From Pachysolen tannophilus NRRL Y-2460 (lineage: Eukaryota > Ascomycota > Pichiomycetes > Alaninales > Pachysolenaceae): a DNA stretch of 64,000 nt. Positions within the stretch are counted from its first letter, which is position 1, and the number at the start of each line of letters is the position of its first letter. The stretch covers positions 186,001-250,000 of the forward strand of contig KV454011.1 in the NCBI GenBank assembly GCA_001661245.1. The letters run 5' to 3'. Shown in pieces: positions 46,607-56,199 of this stretch. Under the pieces are notes generated by a model, which made no database searches, had not been told where the DNA came from, and saw only the letters and a list, made by a program, of their open reading frames with translations. Both the position numbers and the translations under genes were made by a program.

Positions 46607-48964
46607 CTATTTTTTATTTCTGTTAGAAGACAGAGAGGAAGAAGTGGAGTCTTTTTTATTATCCTTGGTATCTTTATCATCAAGCTTATTTCTATCTTGA
46701 ATCTGCTGTCTAATATTATCCACTAAGGGCCTCTTTGAGACTAGCGAATCAGATGAAGAGTAGTCAAGACTGATATCCTTATCATGATCAACATCACCTC
46801 TGACATTGTGACCATTACCACCATTGCTATTATAATTCCTTCTACCTCCTCTGTCTTGATTATATGATCTAGAGTTATATCCAGCGTCGGGGTAGTACAG
46901 ATCTCTGTTATAACTTCTATAAGAGCTATCACCATCAAATCGCAGCCTTTTGCTAGGATGATCGTCTGGCCCGTTATTATTACCAGAAACGTATCTGGAA
47001 TTATAGTCAACTTCATATCTTTTCTGTTGAGAGTAGCCTTCTGGTCTTTTCCATGACAGCAAATGCTCCTCTGGTCGTCTTGATGGAATTTGAGCTTGCT
47101 CTTCTCGAGTCTTTAATGAAGGTGTTTTTGGTAAAGAAGGCGGTTTATTGGACAGAGAAGCATCAGCAGATGTCAAGGCAGAATATGGATGTTTTTGATT
47201 TGATTTTATTGAATCTTTATCTGATAACGGCTGTGGCTGAGGAGGAAGCTTTGCATCACTATTTCTGAGCGCGGATGGTCCAGTTGGTGGTCTAATATTT
47301 GAAGAGACGTTGCGATCATCTTGATGATCTGCTTGGTCATCGTCATTCGATGCTCTCCTTCTTGAAAACGGGTTTTCTGCTGCACCTCTATTTTGAGGAG
47401 GATTTGATGATGATTCACCTCTATTGTTAATTGCTGATAACGGTTCTCTGAGATTATCATGGTTATCATAACCAGTTGGCAGTGGTCTCTTATACTCGTA
47501 ATGGTTATCATCATTGCGTCCCCTTCCAAAATTTCTAGAATTGCTTCTTCCAAAATCATCTCTAGCTGGTGGGTGATATCTTCTCTGAGATTGCGAATAT
47601 TGGGGACCTGATGCCGGCTGCTGAGGAATATTTGGATATCTTGACCCAGAATTGACCAAAGAGGCTGGTCCCTTAGGCAAGGGATGGGATAATCCTTGGG
47701 GTCTAACTGGCCTAGAAGGTTGTGGAGCAGCAGCAGGAATTGGAGGGTGATAATGTTGCCTTCCACCAGCTGAGTTTGTAACTAACCTTTTTCTCTCTTC
47801 TCTAAATTTCTCATTGTCCATTTCATGACTTTCTTCAAACTTAGGCAAGTCTCCCGGTTTACAAGGTAATGGATTAACTTTAAAATAGATATCTTCCAAT
47901 GCATCCAATGCATTTATTCGTTGATAAGGGTCCAATTTGAGTAATTTATCCAATAAAGATAATCCTTCTTTACCCATCTCACTGAATTCTGTCTCTAAAG
48001 TTCTTGTGGTAGAATTAAACTGGAACGTTGAAGCTCCAGGAAGTTTATCATATCCGGGCCAGTTTTTATTGTTAGGCCGGCCTAATAGTTTAAAAATTAA
48101 ATGTCCTTGATCTGTATCAGAGCGACCTTGAAGAATAGGTGTCTTTTTAAACATTTCTGCAAATACACACCCTACCCCCCATATATCGACGGATGTTGTA
48201 TACCTTTGCTCACCCAATATCAATTCAGGAGCTCTATACCATCTTGTGACAACTAATCCAGTATATTGTCTACTATTCCCACTGGGCCCACTACCCAATT
48301 GTGGTGGGCGACCAAGATAATTTCTTGCAAGTCCAAAATCGGCTATTTTCAATATACCATTATGGTCAATTAAAATATTTGCTGCTTTTATATCTCTATG
48401 GAAATAACCCATTTGGTGAATATAATTAACACCTTTCAAGAGTTGAATCATAAAACATTTGATATGTGATATTTTCAAATGAACCCTAGGATTTTCTAAT
48501 AACCCAGACAAGTCGTAACTCATATATGGGGTGACCATGTAAAAACTTCCCCTTTTAAAACCCGAATCTAAACTTGATCCAACTCGTTGGTCAGCAGTTT
48601 CGTGTAACACCTCAATTAGTTGTAAAATATTTTCATGCTTCAATAATTTTAATATTCCAATTTCTCTTAATGCGGTTATGGGAAACCCTTCCTTATCATT
48701 ATGCACAATTAATTTCTTTAATGCCACTAATCTACCTGTCTTAATATGCCTTGCCTTTTGAACTTCACCAAAAGTACCTTGACCTAATTTCGAAATTATT
48801 TCGTAATTTCTTAAAGTACTCATACCCACAAAGTTACCGTTCACACTGCTATTCACCGGAGTGGATGCCCTTTCTCTCTGCCGTACTTTCTCATGAGAAC
48901 TCGATATTTTCATTTCATACTTTTCATCGGACATATTGGAAGAATTTGGGATCAGCTTATTCAT
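46607..48964 (-). CDS. SGV1/BUR1: CDK9-like cyclin-dependent kinase
   Basis: This 785-residue protein has its kinase domain at about residues 54-370: LGQGTFGEVQKAR, VALKKLIVHN, FPITALREIGILKLLKHENI (the PITALRE signature), FHRDIKAANILID, IADFGLARN and VVTRWYRAPELILG. The C-terminal 400 residues are disordered and rich in Arg, Ser, Pro, Asn and Gly. Known role: with cyclin Bur2 it phosphorylates Spt5 and the RNA polymerase II CTD linker, promoting elongation and H2B ubiquitination. The C-terminal extension length agrees with yeast Bur1 (657) rather than Ctk1 (528, with an N-terminal extension). Confidence 0.94.
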   Translation of the reverse strand: MNKLIPNSSNMSDEKYEMKISSSHEKVRQRERASTPVNSSVNGNFVGMSTLRNYEIISKLGQGTFGEVQKARHIKTGRLVALKKLIVHNDKEGFPITALREIGILKLLKHENILQLIEVLHETADQRVGSSLDSGFKRGSFYMVTPYMSYDLSGLLENPRVHLKISHIKCFMIQLLKGVNYIHQMGYFHRDIKAANILIDHNGILKIADFGLARNYLGRPPQLGSGPSGNSRQYTGLVVTRWYRAPELILGEQRYTTSVDIWGVGCVFAEMFKKTPILQGRSDTDQGHLIFKLLGRPNNKNWPGYDKLPGASTFQFNSTTRTLETEFSEMGKEGLSLLDKLLKLDPYQRINALDALEDIYFKVNPLPCKPGDLPKFEESHEMDNEKFREERKRLVTNSAGGRQHYHPPIPAAAPQPSRPVRPQGLSHPLPKGPASLVNSGSRYPNIPQQPASGPQYSQSQRRYHPPARDDFGRSNSRNFGRGRNDDNHYEYKRPLPTGYDNHDNLREPLSAINNRGESSSNPPQNRGAAENPFSRRRASNDDDQADHQDDRNVSSNIRPPTGPSALRNSDAKLPPQPQPLSDKDSIKSNQKHPYSALTSADASLSNKPPSLPKTPSLKTREEQAQIPSRRPEEHLLSWKRPEGYSQQKRYEVDYNSRYVSGNNNGPDDHPSKRLRFDGDSSYRSYNRDLYYPDAGYNSRSYNQDRGGRRNYNSNGGNGHNVRGDVDHDKDISLDYSSSDSLVSKRPLVDNIRQQIQDRNKLDDKDTKDNKKDSTSSSLSSNRNKK

Positions 48965-49180
48965 TTAAATGATAACCAACACAAGGACTCAACAGACTGT
49001 GAAATAAATAAAAATAAAAAAATTAAAAAATAAAAAATATTTAAAGAAAATCAAGAAAAAAAAACGAAAAATTTAAATATTATGTTTCTCTATAGTATCT
49101 CGTCCCTCTTTTAAATCAACAAAACCAAGTAACACAGTTAAATACAGCTCAATTATTATGTCTATAAACTAACAGAGTCC

Positions 49181-49207
<27 letters not shown>
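49181..49207. repeat. (AT)13 tract in the BUR1 upstream region
   Basis: A perfect dinucleotide array about 220 bases upstream of the BUR1 start. Confidence 0.85.
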
Positions 49208-49211
<4 letters not shown>

Positions 49212-49380
49212 TTGATACAATGAATACTGTTATCATCTTGGTACTTGTTCAGATTAAGTTGAAGGACTTTTGACAATAAAAAAAATTATTTTTACGTGTA
49301 AATAAAATCAAAAAAAAATCTGGCGGTGACACGTCACTTTTTATAGTGACATAGGAAGTGTCACGCCAAACGACAAGAAC

Positions 49381-49410
49381 ACTAGCACCAGTTAGCACCA
49401 GTTAGCACCA
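49381..49410. repeat. three copies of a TAGCACCA-containing 10-mer
   Basis: Three tandem 10-base units, the last two identical (GTTAGCACCA) and the first differing at two bases, are followed by GCAGCAGCAC and TAGCAGCAG. They sit just beyond the DSD1 stop codon, in its 3' UTR. Confidence 0.8.
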
Positions 49411-49433
49411 GCAGCAGCACTAGCAGCAGACTT

Positions 49434-50720
49434 TTACCATCCTCTCCATGGCACCCAGATATCTACAACAACATCGCTTCCATCTACAATATAGTACCAC
49501 GGGTATTGAGCAGCCGTTATGCAAGAATGCTGAGGAACAATTCTAAGTTTAGTTCCTAACGGAATAAATTCAGTTTTGATGTTCTCATCCAAAGGTACCA
49601 AGATACCATGTTCTTGACTTATTCTTCCAACTATCCAGTTTTCATAGCCTTTTGGATCTGTTATTCTTCCGTGTCCTGGTAAAGGTCCTGATTCTCTACT
49701 TAAAGCGAGAACGCCTGCATTGATTAGCTGTTCTCCCGGTGGTTTATCACCTCTATTGGGGTAAAACGATACAATCTCAGCAAGTACACTCACAGAAACA
49801 TCATCTATATTCACCAATCCGGTGGCCACTTGTTGTAAGTCACAACAAGGATAGTTACCTGCATGTAATTCTAGAATACCAGATAATTTTTCACCCAATT
49901 TTTCTTCTATTTCCAGAACTGATATGAATGAAGAAGAATGAGCTGTTGGTGTTGCACCTACTGATATTTGGAAACTCATGGGATCTTGACTAGGATCTAT
50001 TTCAAGAGCAGTCTTGGCGGCTTTATTAGCATGGCGTATTTCATCTATAAGAATCTTCTTTGCAGTTTCAACGGTCTTAGAACCATAAGAATGTCCAGCA
50101 TGACAATAAAACCCATAAACAGATATACATTTTTTGTACTTTTCCTGAGTCAAAGCCCTTGTCAATGTTTCTCTTAAAAAAATTGAATCATTGACTAATC
50201 CAGCACGATCACTTCCCATATTAATCTTTATAAAAATTGACCATTTCTTAGTGACATTTGAATTTTGCTCAAAAAATTCAGACAATACATCCAATTGTTC
50301 TGCATTATCCAACATCAACCTTAAATTAGGAACTTGGGTAGCCAAATCGGCCAATTCAGCCAATCTTGATTTCACAACAGGTAAACTGAATAAGATATCA
50401 TTGATCAAACCTTGTTGAACCAAGGGAATTAAGTTCCAAGCTTCCATTAAAGTAGAAACTACAATCTTGTCCGTTTTAAAATTTTTGGTCTTTAATTGTA
50501 AAGCAACTCCCTCACTTGTTTTATGAGTCTTGACATGAGCCCTAAACTCAACTTTCAATTTCAGTGCATTCTCAAGCATTCGACAAGCATTTTGGGCAAA
50601 TTTACTTTTATCGATAATATAAGCTGGAGTCGCCAACTCGTCCAATTTTTTACCCTTGAATTCCTTCAATAAAATACCTTTATTGGGTAATGTTGTCAAT
50701 GATGATGAATATAGCGGCAT
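49434..50720 (-). CDS. DSD1: D-serine dehydratase, PLP- and zinc-dependent
   Basis: This 428-residue protein equals the length of S. cerevisiae Dsd1 and belongs to fold-type III PLP enzymes (alanine-racemase-like barrel). The PLP lysine lies in RAHVKTHKTSEG (about residue 60-70). The zinc ligands of the family appear as His and Cys in PQHSCITAAQYPWY near the C-terminus. Other family blocks are ATPAYIIDKSKF, YGFYCHAGHSYGS, SVGATPTAHS and ELHAGNYPCCDLQQ. Known role: deaminates D-serine to pyruvate and ammonia in the cytosol. The start is a clear ATG with a compact N-terminus. Confidence 0.95.
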   Translation of the reverse strand: MPLYSSSLTTLPNKGILLKEFKGKKLDELATPAYIIDKSKFAQNACRMLENALKLKVEFRAHVKTHKTSEGVALQLKTKNFKTDKIVVSTLMEAWNLIPLVQQGLINDILFSLPVVKSRLAELADLATQVPNLRLMLDNAEQLDVLSEFFEQNSNVTKKWSIFIKINMGSDRAGLVNDSIFLRETLTRALTQEKYKKCISVYGFYCHAGHSYGSKTVETAKKILIDEIRHANKAAKTALEIDPSQDPMSFQISVGATPTAHSSSFISVLEIEEKLGEKLSGILELHAGNYPCCDLQQVATGLVNIDDVSVSVLAEIVSFYPNRGDKPPGEQLINAGVLALSRESGPLPGHGRITDPKGYENWIVGRISQEHGILVPLDENIKTEFIPLGTKLRIVPQHSCITAAQYPWYYIVDGSDVVVDIWVPWRGW

Positions 50721-51214
50721 GGTCCTAATTCAATTGATTATGGTTTCTTGGTATTATTCAATGAAAAGCTCATGATTAATACTTCAAAATTCGCTTCTTT
50801 TTTGTTTTTTGTTTTTTCTGTTTGGTGGGGTAGGGGACCGGAAAAACACTAAAATTTTCACTTCTTCACCCGTGATGTCGGCAAAAAAAGATTCTTATCT
50901 CTACCGCCCGTTTGCCGTGGAGGTGGCTCGTTGTTCCTGCCTAATTTTTTCTAAAAATTCTACCAGCTGCCGCCTGGTTGCCCTTTGAAATACCCCCTTT
51001 CTCCCCCTATGAAGAAAAGAACTAAAGATGGGAAAGATAGGCCTGAAAGCATTAAGATGGAAAAATGATTTGCACTTTTAGTGATAAGGAAGCACTAAGA
51101 GAATATAATTGATATCTCAGTAAAAGCTACTTAAAGAGAAAGAAGAAAAGTTATTTTTTTATTTTTTTTTTGTGAGTTGTGAATTGTTAAATATTTGCAA
51201 GATATAGGGGGAAA
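50721..51214. other. divergent promoter region between DSD1 and the alpha/beta hydrolase
   Basis: These 494 bases contain GC-richer patches (TACCGCCCGTTTGCCGTGGAGG around 50902, CTGCCGCCTGG around 50967). They also have a short C-rich run (CCCCCTTTCTCCCCC, 50993-51007). I see no gene; this looks like a shared upstream activating region. Confidence 0.65.
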
Positions 51215-52294
51215 ATGAACCAACACATTTTACAAGCAGATTATTCCTTTGCAGGTGGTGTCCCCGCTACCCCTTTTAAAATTCATGATTCAATTTCAAG
51301 TAGGATAGATAAAGAGTATGTTCAATTTTTTGATGAGCACTTGACTGAAAATGCGAATATTCTTTATACACATCGGGTTCCTCTAACAGAAATCAGAAAA
51401 GGTGGGAATGTTATGCCTGGTCAATCGCCATTGAGTTCTATCGCTAAAACATTTGATATTGAAATTTTACGGGAATTTATTAAAGAAGAGGCTTTCTCTG
51501 CACCAATTCCTGCAAGAGTCTTTGTCCCCATGGGTGAGAAACCAAAAGAAGGTTGGCCTTTATTTATTTGGTTTCATGGTGGTGGTTGGGTCTTGGGTAA
51601 TATAAGTACTGAAAATTCATTTTGTACAAAAATTGCATCGTTATCGAAATGTATTGTTATGAGTGTTGACTATAGATTAGCACCTGAGAATCCATTCCCT
51701 GCAGCTGTTAATGATGCATATGAAGCATTATTGTATGGTTTTGGGAAAGCTACTTCCGAACTAGGTATTAATCCAAGAAAGATAGCTATTGGTGGATCCT
51801 CTGCAGGTGGTAATTTAACAGCTGTTATTACTCATAAATTTTCCAACTCGACTTTTGCCGATATCTTCCCACCAGTGGTTTTCCAGCTATTGGTTGTCCC
51901 CGTTACTGATAACTCTGCTACTCCTGAGTCTCAACCTTCTTGGAAAGAAAATGAATTTACTCCACAATTACCTGCCGAGAAAATGCTTTGGTATAGAAAA
52001 TTATACCTACCAAATGGAGATGAAGATTTACAAAACCCAGAAGCTTCACCTTTATTTTATCCAGACAACAGTTTTACAAAACTTCCTCCATGCTTGATCT
52101 TAGCTGCAGAATGCGATGTACTAAGATCTGAAGCTGAAGCCTATAATGAAAAATTAATTAAAAACGGAATAAATTCGAAAATCATTATTTACTCCGGTGT
52201 ACCACATCCAGTTATGGCCATGGATGCTGTTTTACAAAAAGGAAGAGATCTAGGTAAAGATGCCGCGGATGCGATTCGTGATGCCTTCTATTAA
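51215..52294 (+). CDS. alpha/beta hydrolase, hormone-sensitive-lipase (fold-3) family
   Basis: This 359-residue protein has the complete HSL-family set: oxyanion motif FHGGGWVLGN (about residue 115), nucleophile Ser in IGGSSAGGNL (about 195), catalytic Asp in AECDVLRSEAE and His in VPHPVMAMD. There is no signal peptide or membrane segment, so it is likely a cytosolic esterase or lipase-like enzyme acting on small acyl esters. The VVMSVDYRLAPENPFPAAV-type segment (MSVDYRLAPENPFPA) is highly typical. Substrate and physiological role are unknown. Fungal relatives are numerous and often act in secondary or xenobiotic ester metabolism. Confidence 0.88.
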   Translation: MNQHILQADYSFAGGVPATPFKIHDSISSRIDKEYVQFFDEHLTENANILYTHRVPLTEIRKGGNVMPGQSPLSSIAKTFDIEILREFIKEEAFSAPIPARVFVPMGEKPKEGWPLFIWFHGGGWVLGNISTENSFCTKIASLSKCIVMSVDYRLAPENPFPAAVNDAYEALLYGFGKATSELGINPRKIAIGGSSAGGNLTAVITHKFSNSTFADIFPPVVFQLLVVPVTDNSATPESQPSWKENEFTPQLPAEKMLWYRKLYLPNGDEDLQNPEASPLFYPDNSFTKLPPCLILAAECDVLRSEAEAYNEKLIKNGINSKIIIYSGVPHPVMAMDAVLQKGRDLGKDAADAIRDAFY

Positions 52295-52815
52295 TTAGCC
52301 TCAAACTCCCATTCCCAGTCCCATTCCAATTCCCTTTTCCAGTTCTATCAACTAAATCTGATAAAGAAGTAACCCGTTCGGCTATGTCGCATGAAATCTT
52401 ACTCTTACTAATAACAATACCATGTCATTTTGTCGTTATTTTTTTTTTATTTTATTTTCCCACCTCTGTCGTGTGTCATTTTGTATTCTTTTTTAAAATT
52501 CCTTGGCCGTCAAATAACGTGCAAGGTAACAAACGACATATGTAATAAATAAACTGTTAGAATCGAACCAACGAATATGAATGGCCAAATTCGTTGAGAG
52601 TACCAATTTTTGTAGTTCATTCAGCCTCGCTTTTAAAGTATTAATATTATTTAGACTTTTTCGGAAGTATTCGACTGCATCTTTTATTGTATGAGTATAT
52701 TAAGATCTAATTTCGCTTTAAAATAGGAAAAAAAAAAAGAAAATTTTTATCTTTTTGATCAGTTAAAAGAAAATATATTAATAAAATATAATATAATATA
52801 ACAATTTGATTGATT
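52295..52815. other. intergenic: hydrolase 3' flank and FTR1 promoter
   Basis: These 521 bases open with a (CCCATTCCAGT)-like short repeat (52307-52345). They hold a TGATAA GATA-type word near 52361, a CCAAT near 52609, and the orphan B-box-like sequence at 52559-52569. GATA and CCAAT words occur in iron-regulated Candida promoters, but single copies are weak evidence. Confidence 0.6.
52559..52569 (-). promoter_or_regulatory. orphan TFIIIC B-box-like sequence
   Basis: On the minus strand the sequence reads GGTTCGATTCT, which matches the pol III B-box GGTTCGANTCC except for the last base. There is no matching tRNA acceptor stem or anticodon arm around it. It could be an extra-TFIIIC (ETC) site, a tRNA remnant or chance. 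Confidence 0.35.
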
Positions 52816-54147
52816 ATGTTTGCACTAGAGAACTATTTTTCTGCGCAAGCTTTCTTTATCATATTGAGAGAGACTTTAGAGTCTGCAATAATTGTTTCTG
52901 TGTTGTTGGCTTTTTTGAAACAAAGTTTGTTATCGTATAATCATCAAACAGTTGATCATAACGGCGGTAATGTTCAAGCGCCATCACGTGCGGATGTGAA
53001 TGAAGATCAAGATGAAGATGAGGTTGCACTTCGATATGAACTTAATGAAACTTTGTATAAGAAGTTGAGACTTCAAGTATGGCTTGGTAGTTTTGCTGGT
53101 CTTTTTCTTTGTTTAATGATTGGAGGTTTATTTATAGTTGCTTTTTACTTATTCGAAACAGATTTATGGTCTTTAACGGAACATTATTGGGAAGGAGCTT
53201 TTAGTGTATTTGCCTCGGTGGTAATATCAGTTTTAGGATTAGCTATGTTAAGATTGAATAAGTTAAGAGATAAATGGACTATTAAATTATCCAAATTATT
53301 GTTGGCTAATCATACTACAATTAGTAATAGTTTAGAAAATTCTCCTGAAAATATGGGGAATACTAATACAACAATTACAAATAATAGTTTCAATAATCCT
53401 ATTAAGGAAAATAAATCCAATAATTTCATAAACTTTACGGAAAAATATTCAATGTTTTTTTTGCCATTTATAACAACTTTAAGAGAAGGTTTAGAAGCAG
53501 TGGTATTTATTGGAGGTATCGGAATTAATTCACCATTATCTTCGATTCCTTTATCTTTAATTTTAGGAGTCCTTTTTGGAGTAGCAATAGGAATATTCTT
53601 ATATAAGAGTGGTGATTCTATGCCTTTGAAAATTTTCTTAATCTTATCAACTTGTTTCTTATATTTAGTTGCTGCAGGTTTGTTTTCAAAAGGTATTTGG
53701 CAATTTGAACTTCAACATTATATAAACCTTTGTAACGGTCAAGATATGTCAGAAGTTGGCTCTGGACCAGGTTCTTATGATGTTACAAACTCCATATGGC
53801 ATGTAAATTGTTGTAATGGTGAAATTGATGGGGGTTGGATGTTATTCAGTGCTATTTTAGGTTGGACCAATAGTGCAACTTATGGTTCCTTTTTTGGTTA
53901 TATTCTGTATTGGATCTGTGTTATTGTTGTATTAAAAGGATTATTATACGAAGAAAGAAATGGAATATTGCCATTTATCCCAATTAAATGGCAAAAGAAG
54001 AGAATGGGTAAAAGATTGAACTTTATGAGATTGGCTCAAAAAGTTAGTGACTCAAATAGCCCACTAAATCTCAGTAATTTAAATCAAACTATCAATATTA
54101 ATAATGATAGACCATCTTTAGATAGTTCTACTCCGTTGATACCATAG
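52816..54147 (+). CDS. FTR1: high-affinity iron permease
   Basis: This 443-residue protein has about seven membrane segments and both REXLE iron-transport motifs: RETLESAIIV near residue 20 and REGLEAVVFIGG near residue 225. LRLQVWLGSFAGL, YHVNCCN-like IWHVNCCNGEIDGGW and ILSTCFLYLVAAGLFSKG are family blocks. A hydrophilic Asp/Glu-rich loop (residues 55-75) and an Asn-rich loop (180-205) are longer than in S. cerevisiae Ftr1 (404). Known role: takes up ferric iron at the plasma membrane with a multicopper oxidase (Fet3), which is not in this window. The start is the ATG at 52816. Confidence 0.96.
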   Translation: MFALENYFSAQAFFIILRETLESAIIVSVLLAFLKQSLLSYNHQTVDHNGGNVQAPSRADVNEDQDEDEVALRYELNETLYKKLRLQVWLGSFAGLFLCLMIGGLFIVAFYLFETDLWSLTEHYWEGAFSVFASVVISVLGLAMLRLNKLRDKWTIKLSKLLLANHTTISNSLENSPENMGNTNTTITNNSFNNPIKENKSNNFINFTEKYSMFFLPFITTLREGLEAVVFIGGIGINSPLSSIPLSLILGVLFGVAIGIFLYKSGDSMPLKIFLILSTCFLYLVAAGLFSKGIWQFELQHYINLCNGQDMSEVGSGPGSYDVTNSIWHVNCCNGEIDGGWMLFSAILGWTNSATYGSFFGYILYWICVIVVLKGLLYEERNGILPFIPIKWQKKRMGKRLNFMRLAQKVSDSNSPLNLSNLNQTININNDRPSLDSSTPLIP

Positions 54148-54410
54148 AAGATAAAGATATGAAAAAAAAAAAGGAAAAAAAAGGCAAAATAAGGAAAAAG
54201 TCATGGGAGATAAAATACCATTTTTTAGTTAATTAGCATTTAAGGTGTGTTATATAATATATTAAATTCTTTACTTTTCTTTACGGTGTTTAAATGTTAA
54301 ATTTATTGCAATTAATTCAAATTTATTACCAATAATATAGAGTGAGTGGTAAAAACTGTATGGGTAAAAATAGATAAAATAAAATAATAATAATAAAAAA
54401 AAAATTAAAG

Positions 54411-54482
54411 CTCCGCGACGGGGAATTGAACCCCGGTCTACCACGCGACAAGCGGTAATTCTAGCCACTAAACTATCACGGA
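54411..54482 (-). tRNA. tD(GUC): tRNA-Asp (GUC)
   Basis: Read on the minus strand it begins TCCGTGATAGTTTAGTGG and ends CCCCGTCGCGGAG. The anticodon loop is TTGTCGC, with anticodon GTC. It differs little from the S. cerevisiae tRNA-Asp sequence. It is 72 bases with no intron, and T-rich DNA follows on the minus strand as terminator. Confidence 0.95.
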
Positions 54483-54705
54483 CAATTAATTATTTGTTGC
54501 AATCTCAGTTGTCTAGTTCACGTGGGCTTACCACCAAATGAAAGATAATTGTATTACTTTCTTTTTTTTTATCTTTTTATTTAATTAGTTAGATATTGTT
54601 CCAGCAATTAACTTTAAAGAAGAAAATGAACATTGGTAGTTTAGGAAAAAAACCGTTGGTTCGTAAATTTTGTTAAAGAAAAAGTGAACTGTTGATAAAT
54701 AAGAA

Positions 54706-54777
54706 GCCGTTATGGCCAAGTGGTAAGGCACCGCACTTGTAATGCGGCGATCCGCGGTTCAATCCCGCGTGACGGCA
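54706..54777 (+). tRNA. tT(UGU): tRNA-Thr (UGU)
   Basis: The acceptor stem GCCGTTA/TGACGGC encloses a D arm (GGCCAAGTGGTAAGGC), an anticodon loop CTTGTAA with anticodon TGT, and a T arm with GGTTCAATCC. It is 72 bases with no intron, followed by a run of about 18 T residues that terminates RNA polymerase III. It is divergent from tRNA-Asp, 223 bases away. Confidence 0.94.
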
Positions 54778-55648
54778 ACTTTTTTTTTTTTTTTTTTTCT
54801 TCTTTTTATTATATTGTTTTAACTAAGACAGACAGATGGATAAACTTTTTTACTGAAGCCGATGGAACTTGAATGATCCCTTATTTTTCTTTCTTAAATG
54901 TTTGAATGTCTAGTTATAATAATGGAAAACTAAATTTTTTTTTTTGTAAAAACTTGTTTTCTTTTCTTTATTGAGTTCAATGTTAGCAAACATTTTCAAG
55001 TCATGCAAATGTAGAGCATGATATTATCTGCTATCTTTTCTGCTATGTAAACAATTTTTCAAGATGTTTTTTCAGATTGAAAAGACGGTAAACCATACCC
55101 AAAACAAATAGTGAAACTAAAATGGAATTTTAAATTTTACAAAGTAGAGCATATTTTGAAATTGAGAACTTTTACAAAAACTCTGAATATAATCAATAAA
55201 TTTTTAAAATTATAGATCAATAACTTAACAGTTCTGTTTTCCTTTTGTTTTTTTTTTTCCCAGAAACTTACAAACAAAACACAAATCTGAGCTATTATAT
55301 ACTCTATTCTACTCTACTTTGCTTTAAAAATTAAAGGTTTATGAATAAATATTAATTGAAAGTAAGGAAATAGAGGGGGTAACAACCCCCTTTTTTTTAT
55401 TTCAAATAGTAGTGCTCCATCTACTAATTGAAACCCATCAAAATTGGTAGAATTCACTTAAAAATCTTAAGAATTTATACCTTAATTACCGTGGCGGCGA
55501 GTGGCGACAAAACCAAAGATGAAGCCGGTCCTACAGCAACAATAACAATTACTACAATCAGTTCTTAATTATTCTCTTTACCTTCATTAAAAGACAACTA
55601 ATATACAATATCACTAAGAGAAAAACGATATATACCCTCAATAAATAG

Positions 55649-55682
<34 letters not shown>

Positions 55683-55803
55683 GAGCTTAGTAAGAAGAAA
55701 AAAATAAAAAAAAAAAAACACAAAGAATCATTATAATTGAAACGAAACAAAACCCAATCCATCAAAAATAAAACGAAAAAAAAATTCAACACGAGAAACT
55801 TTT
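54778..55803. other. 1-kb intergenic region between tRNA-Thr and H2B
   Basis: I see no gene. A small GC-rich patch with repeated GTGGCG words lies at 55489-55512. The A29 tract at 55649-55677 would lie in the H2B 3' UTR or terminator. Confidence 0.7.
55649..55677. repeat. A29 homopolymer
   Basis: An uninterrupted run of 29 A residues (poly-T on the H2B sense strand) lies about 130 bases beyond the H2B stop. It is the longest homopolymer in the window, and its length may be a sequencing approximation. Confidence 0.9.
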
Positions 55804-56199
55804 TTAAGCTGAAGTGGATGATGAGTATTTTGTGACAGCACGAGTACCTTCAGAAACAGCATGTTTAGCCAATTCACCTGGTAAAATCAATCTAACAGCA
55901 GTTTGGATTTCTCTAGCAGAAATAGTAGATTTCTTATTATAAGCAGCCAATTTAGAAGCTTCTGAAGCAATTCTTTCAAAAATATCATTAACAAACGAAT
56001 TCATAATCGACATTGCCTTTTGTGAAATACCAGTATCTGGGTGAGTTTGTTTTAAAACTTTGTAAATATATGATGAATAAGTTTCCTTTCTTGTCTTGGT
56101 TCTCTTTTTCAGATCTCCACCAGTAGCAGTTTTCTTAGCAGCTGGTTTCTTTTCAGCTGGTGCTTTAGAAGCAGGTTTCTTTTCAGCTTTTGGTGCCAT
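55804..56199 (-). CDS. HTB1: histone H2B
   Basis: This 131-residue protein has the family length. A Lys/Ala/Pro-rich tail ([20 protein letters not shown]) precedes the histone fold: [45 protein letters not shown] and [22 protein letters not shown]. The C-terminus [19 protein letters not shown] contains the Lys that is ubiquitinated by Bre1/Rad6. Known role: core nucleosome component. It is divergent from H2A across 961 bases. Codon use is strongly biased, as expected for a highly expressed gene, and no CTG codon is evident. Confidence 0.98.
   Translation of the reverse strand: MAPKAEKKPASKAPAEKKPAAKKTATGGDLKKRTKTRKETYSSYIYKVLKQTHPDTGISQKAMSIMNSFVNDIFERIASEASKLAAYNKKSTISAREIQTAVRLILPGELAKHAVSEGTRAVTKYSSSTSA

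Larger units (their letters stand above)
48965..49433. other. intergenic: BUR1 promoter and DSD1 3' flank
   Basis: These 469 bases hold an (AT)13 tract (49181-49207), an inverted GTGACA/TGTCAC arrangement (49325-49365) and a 10-base tandem repeat adjoining the DSD1 stop (49381-49410). I see no gene. Confidence 0.75.

Noticed and set aside
47206-47766. 186-codon minus-strand frame inside BUR1
   Set aside because: It lies in another frame of the low-complexity BUR1 tail and shows only its biased composition.
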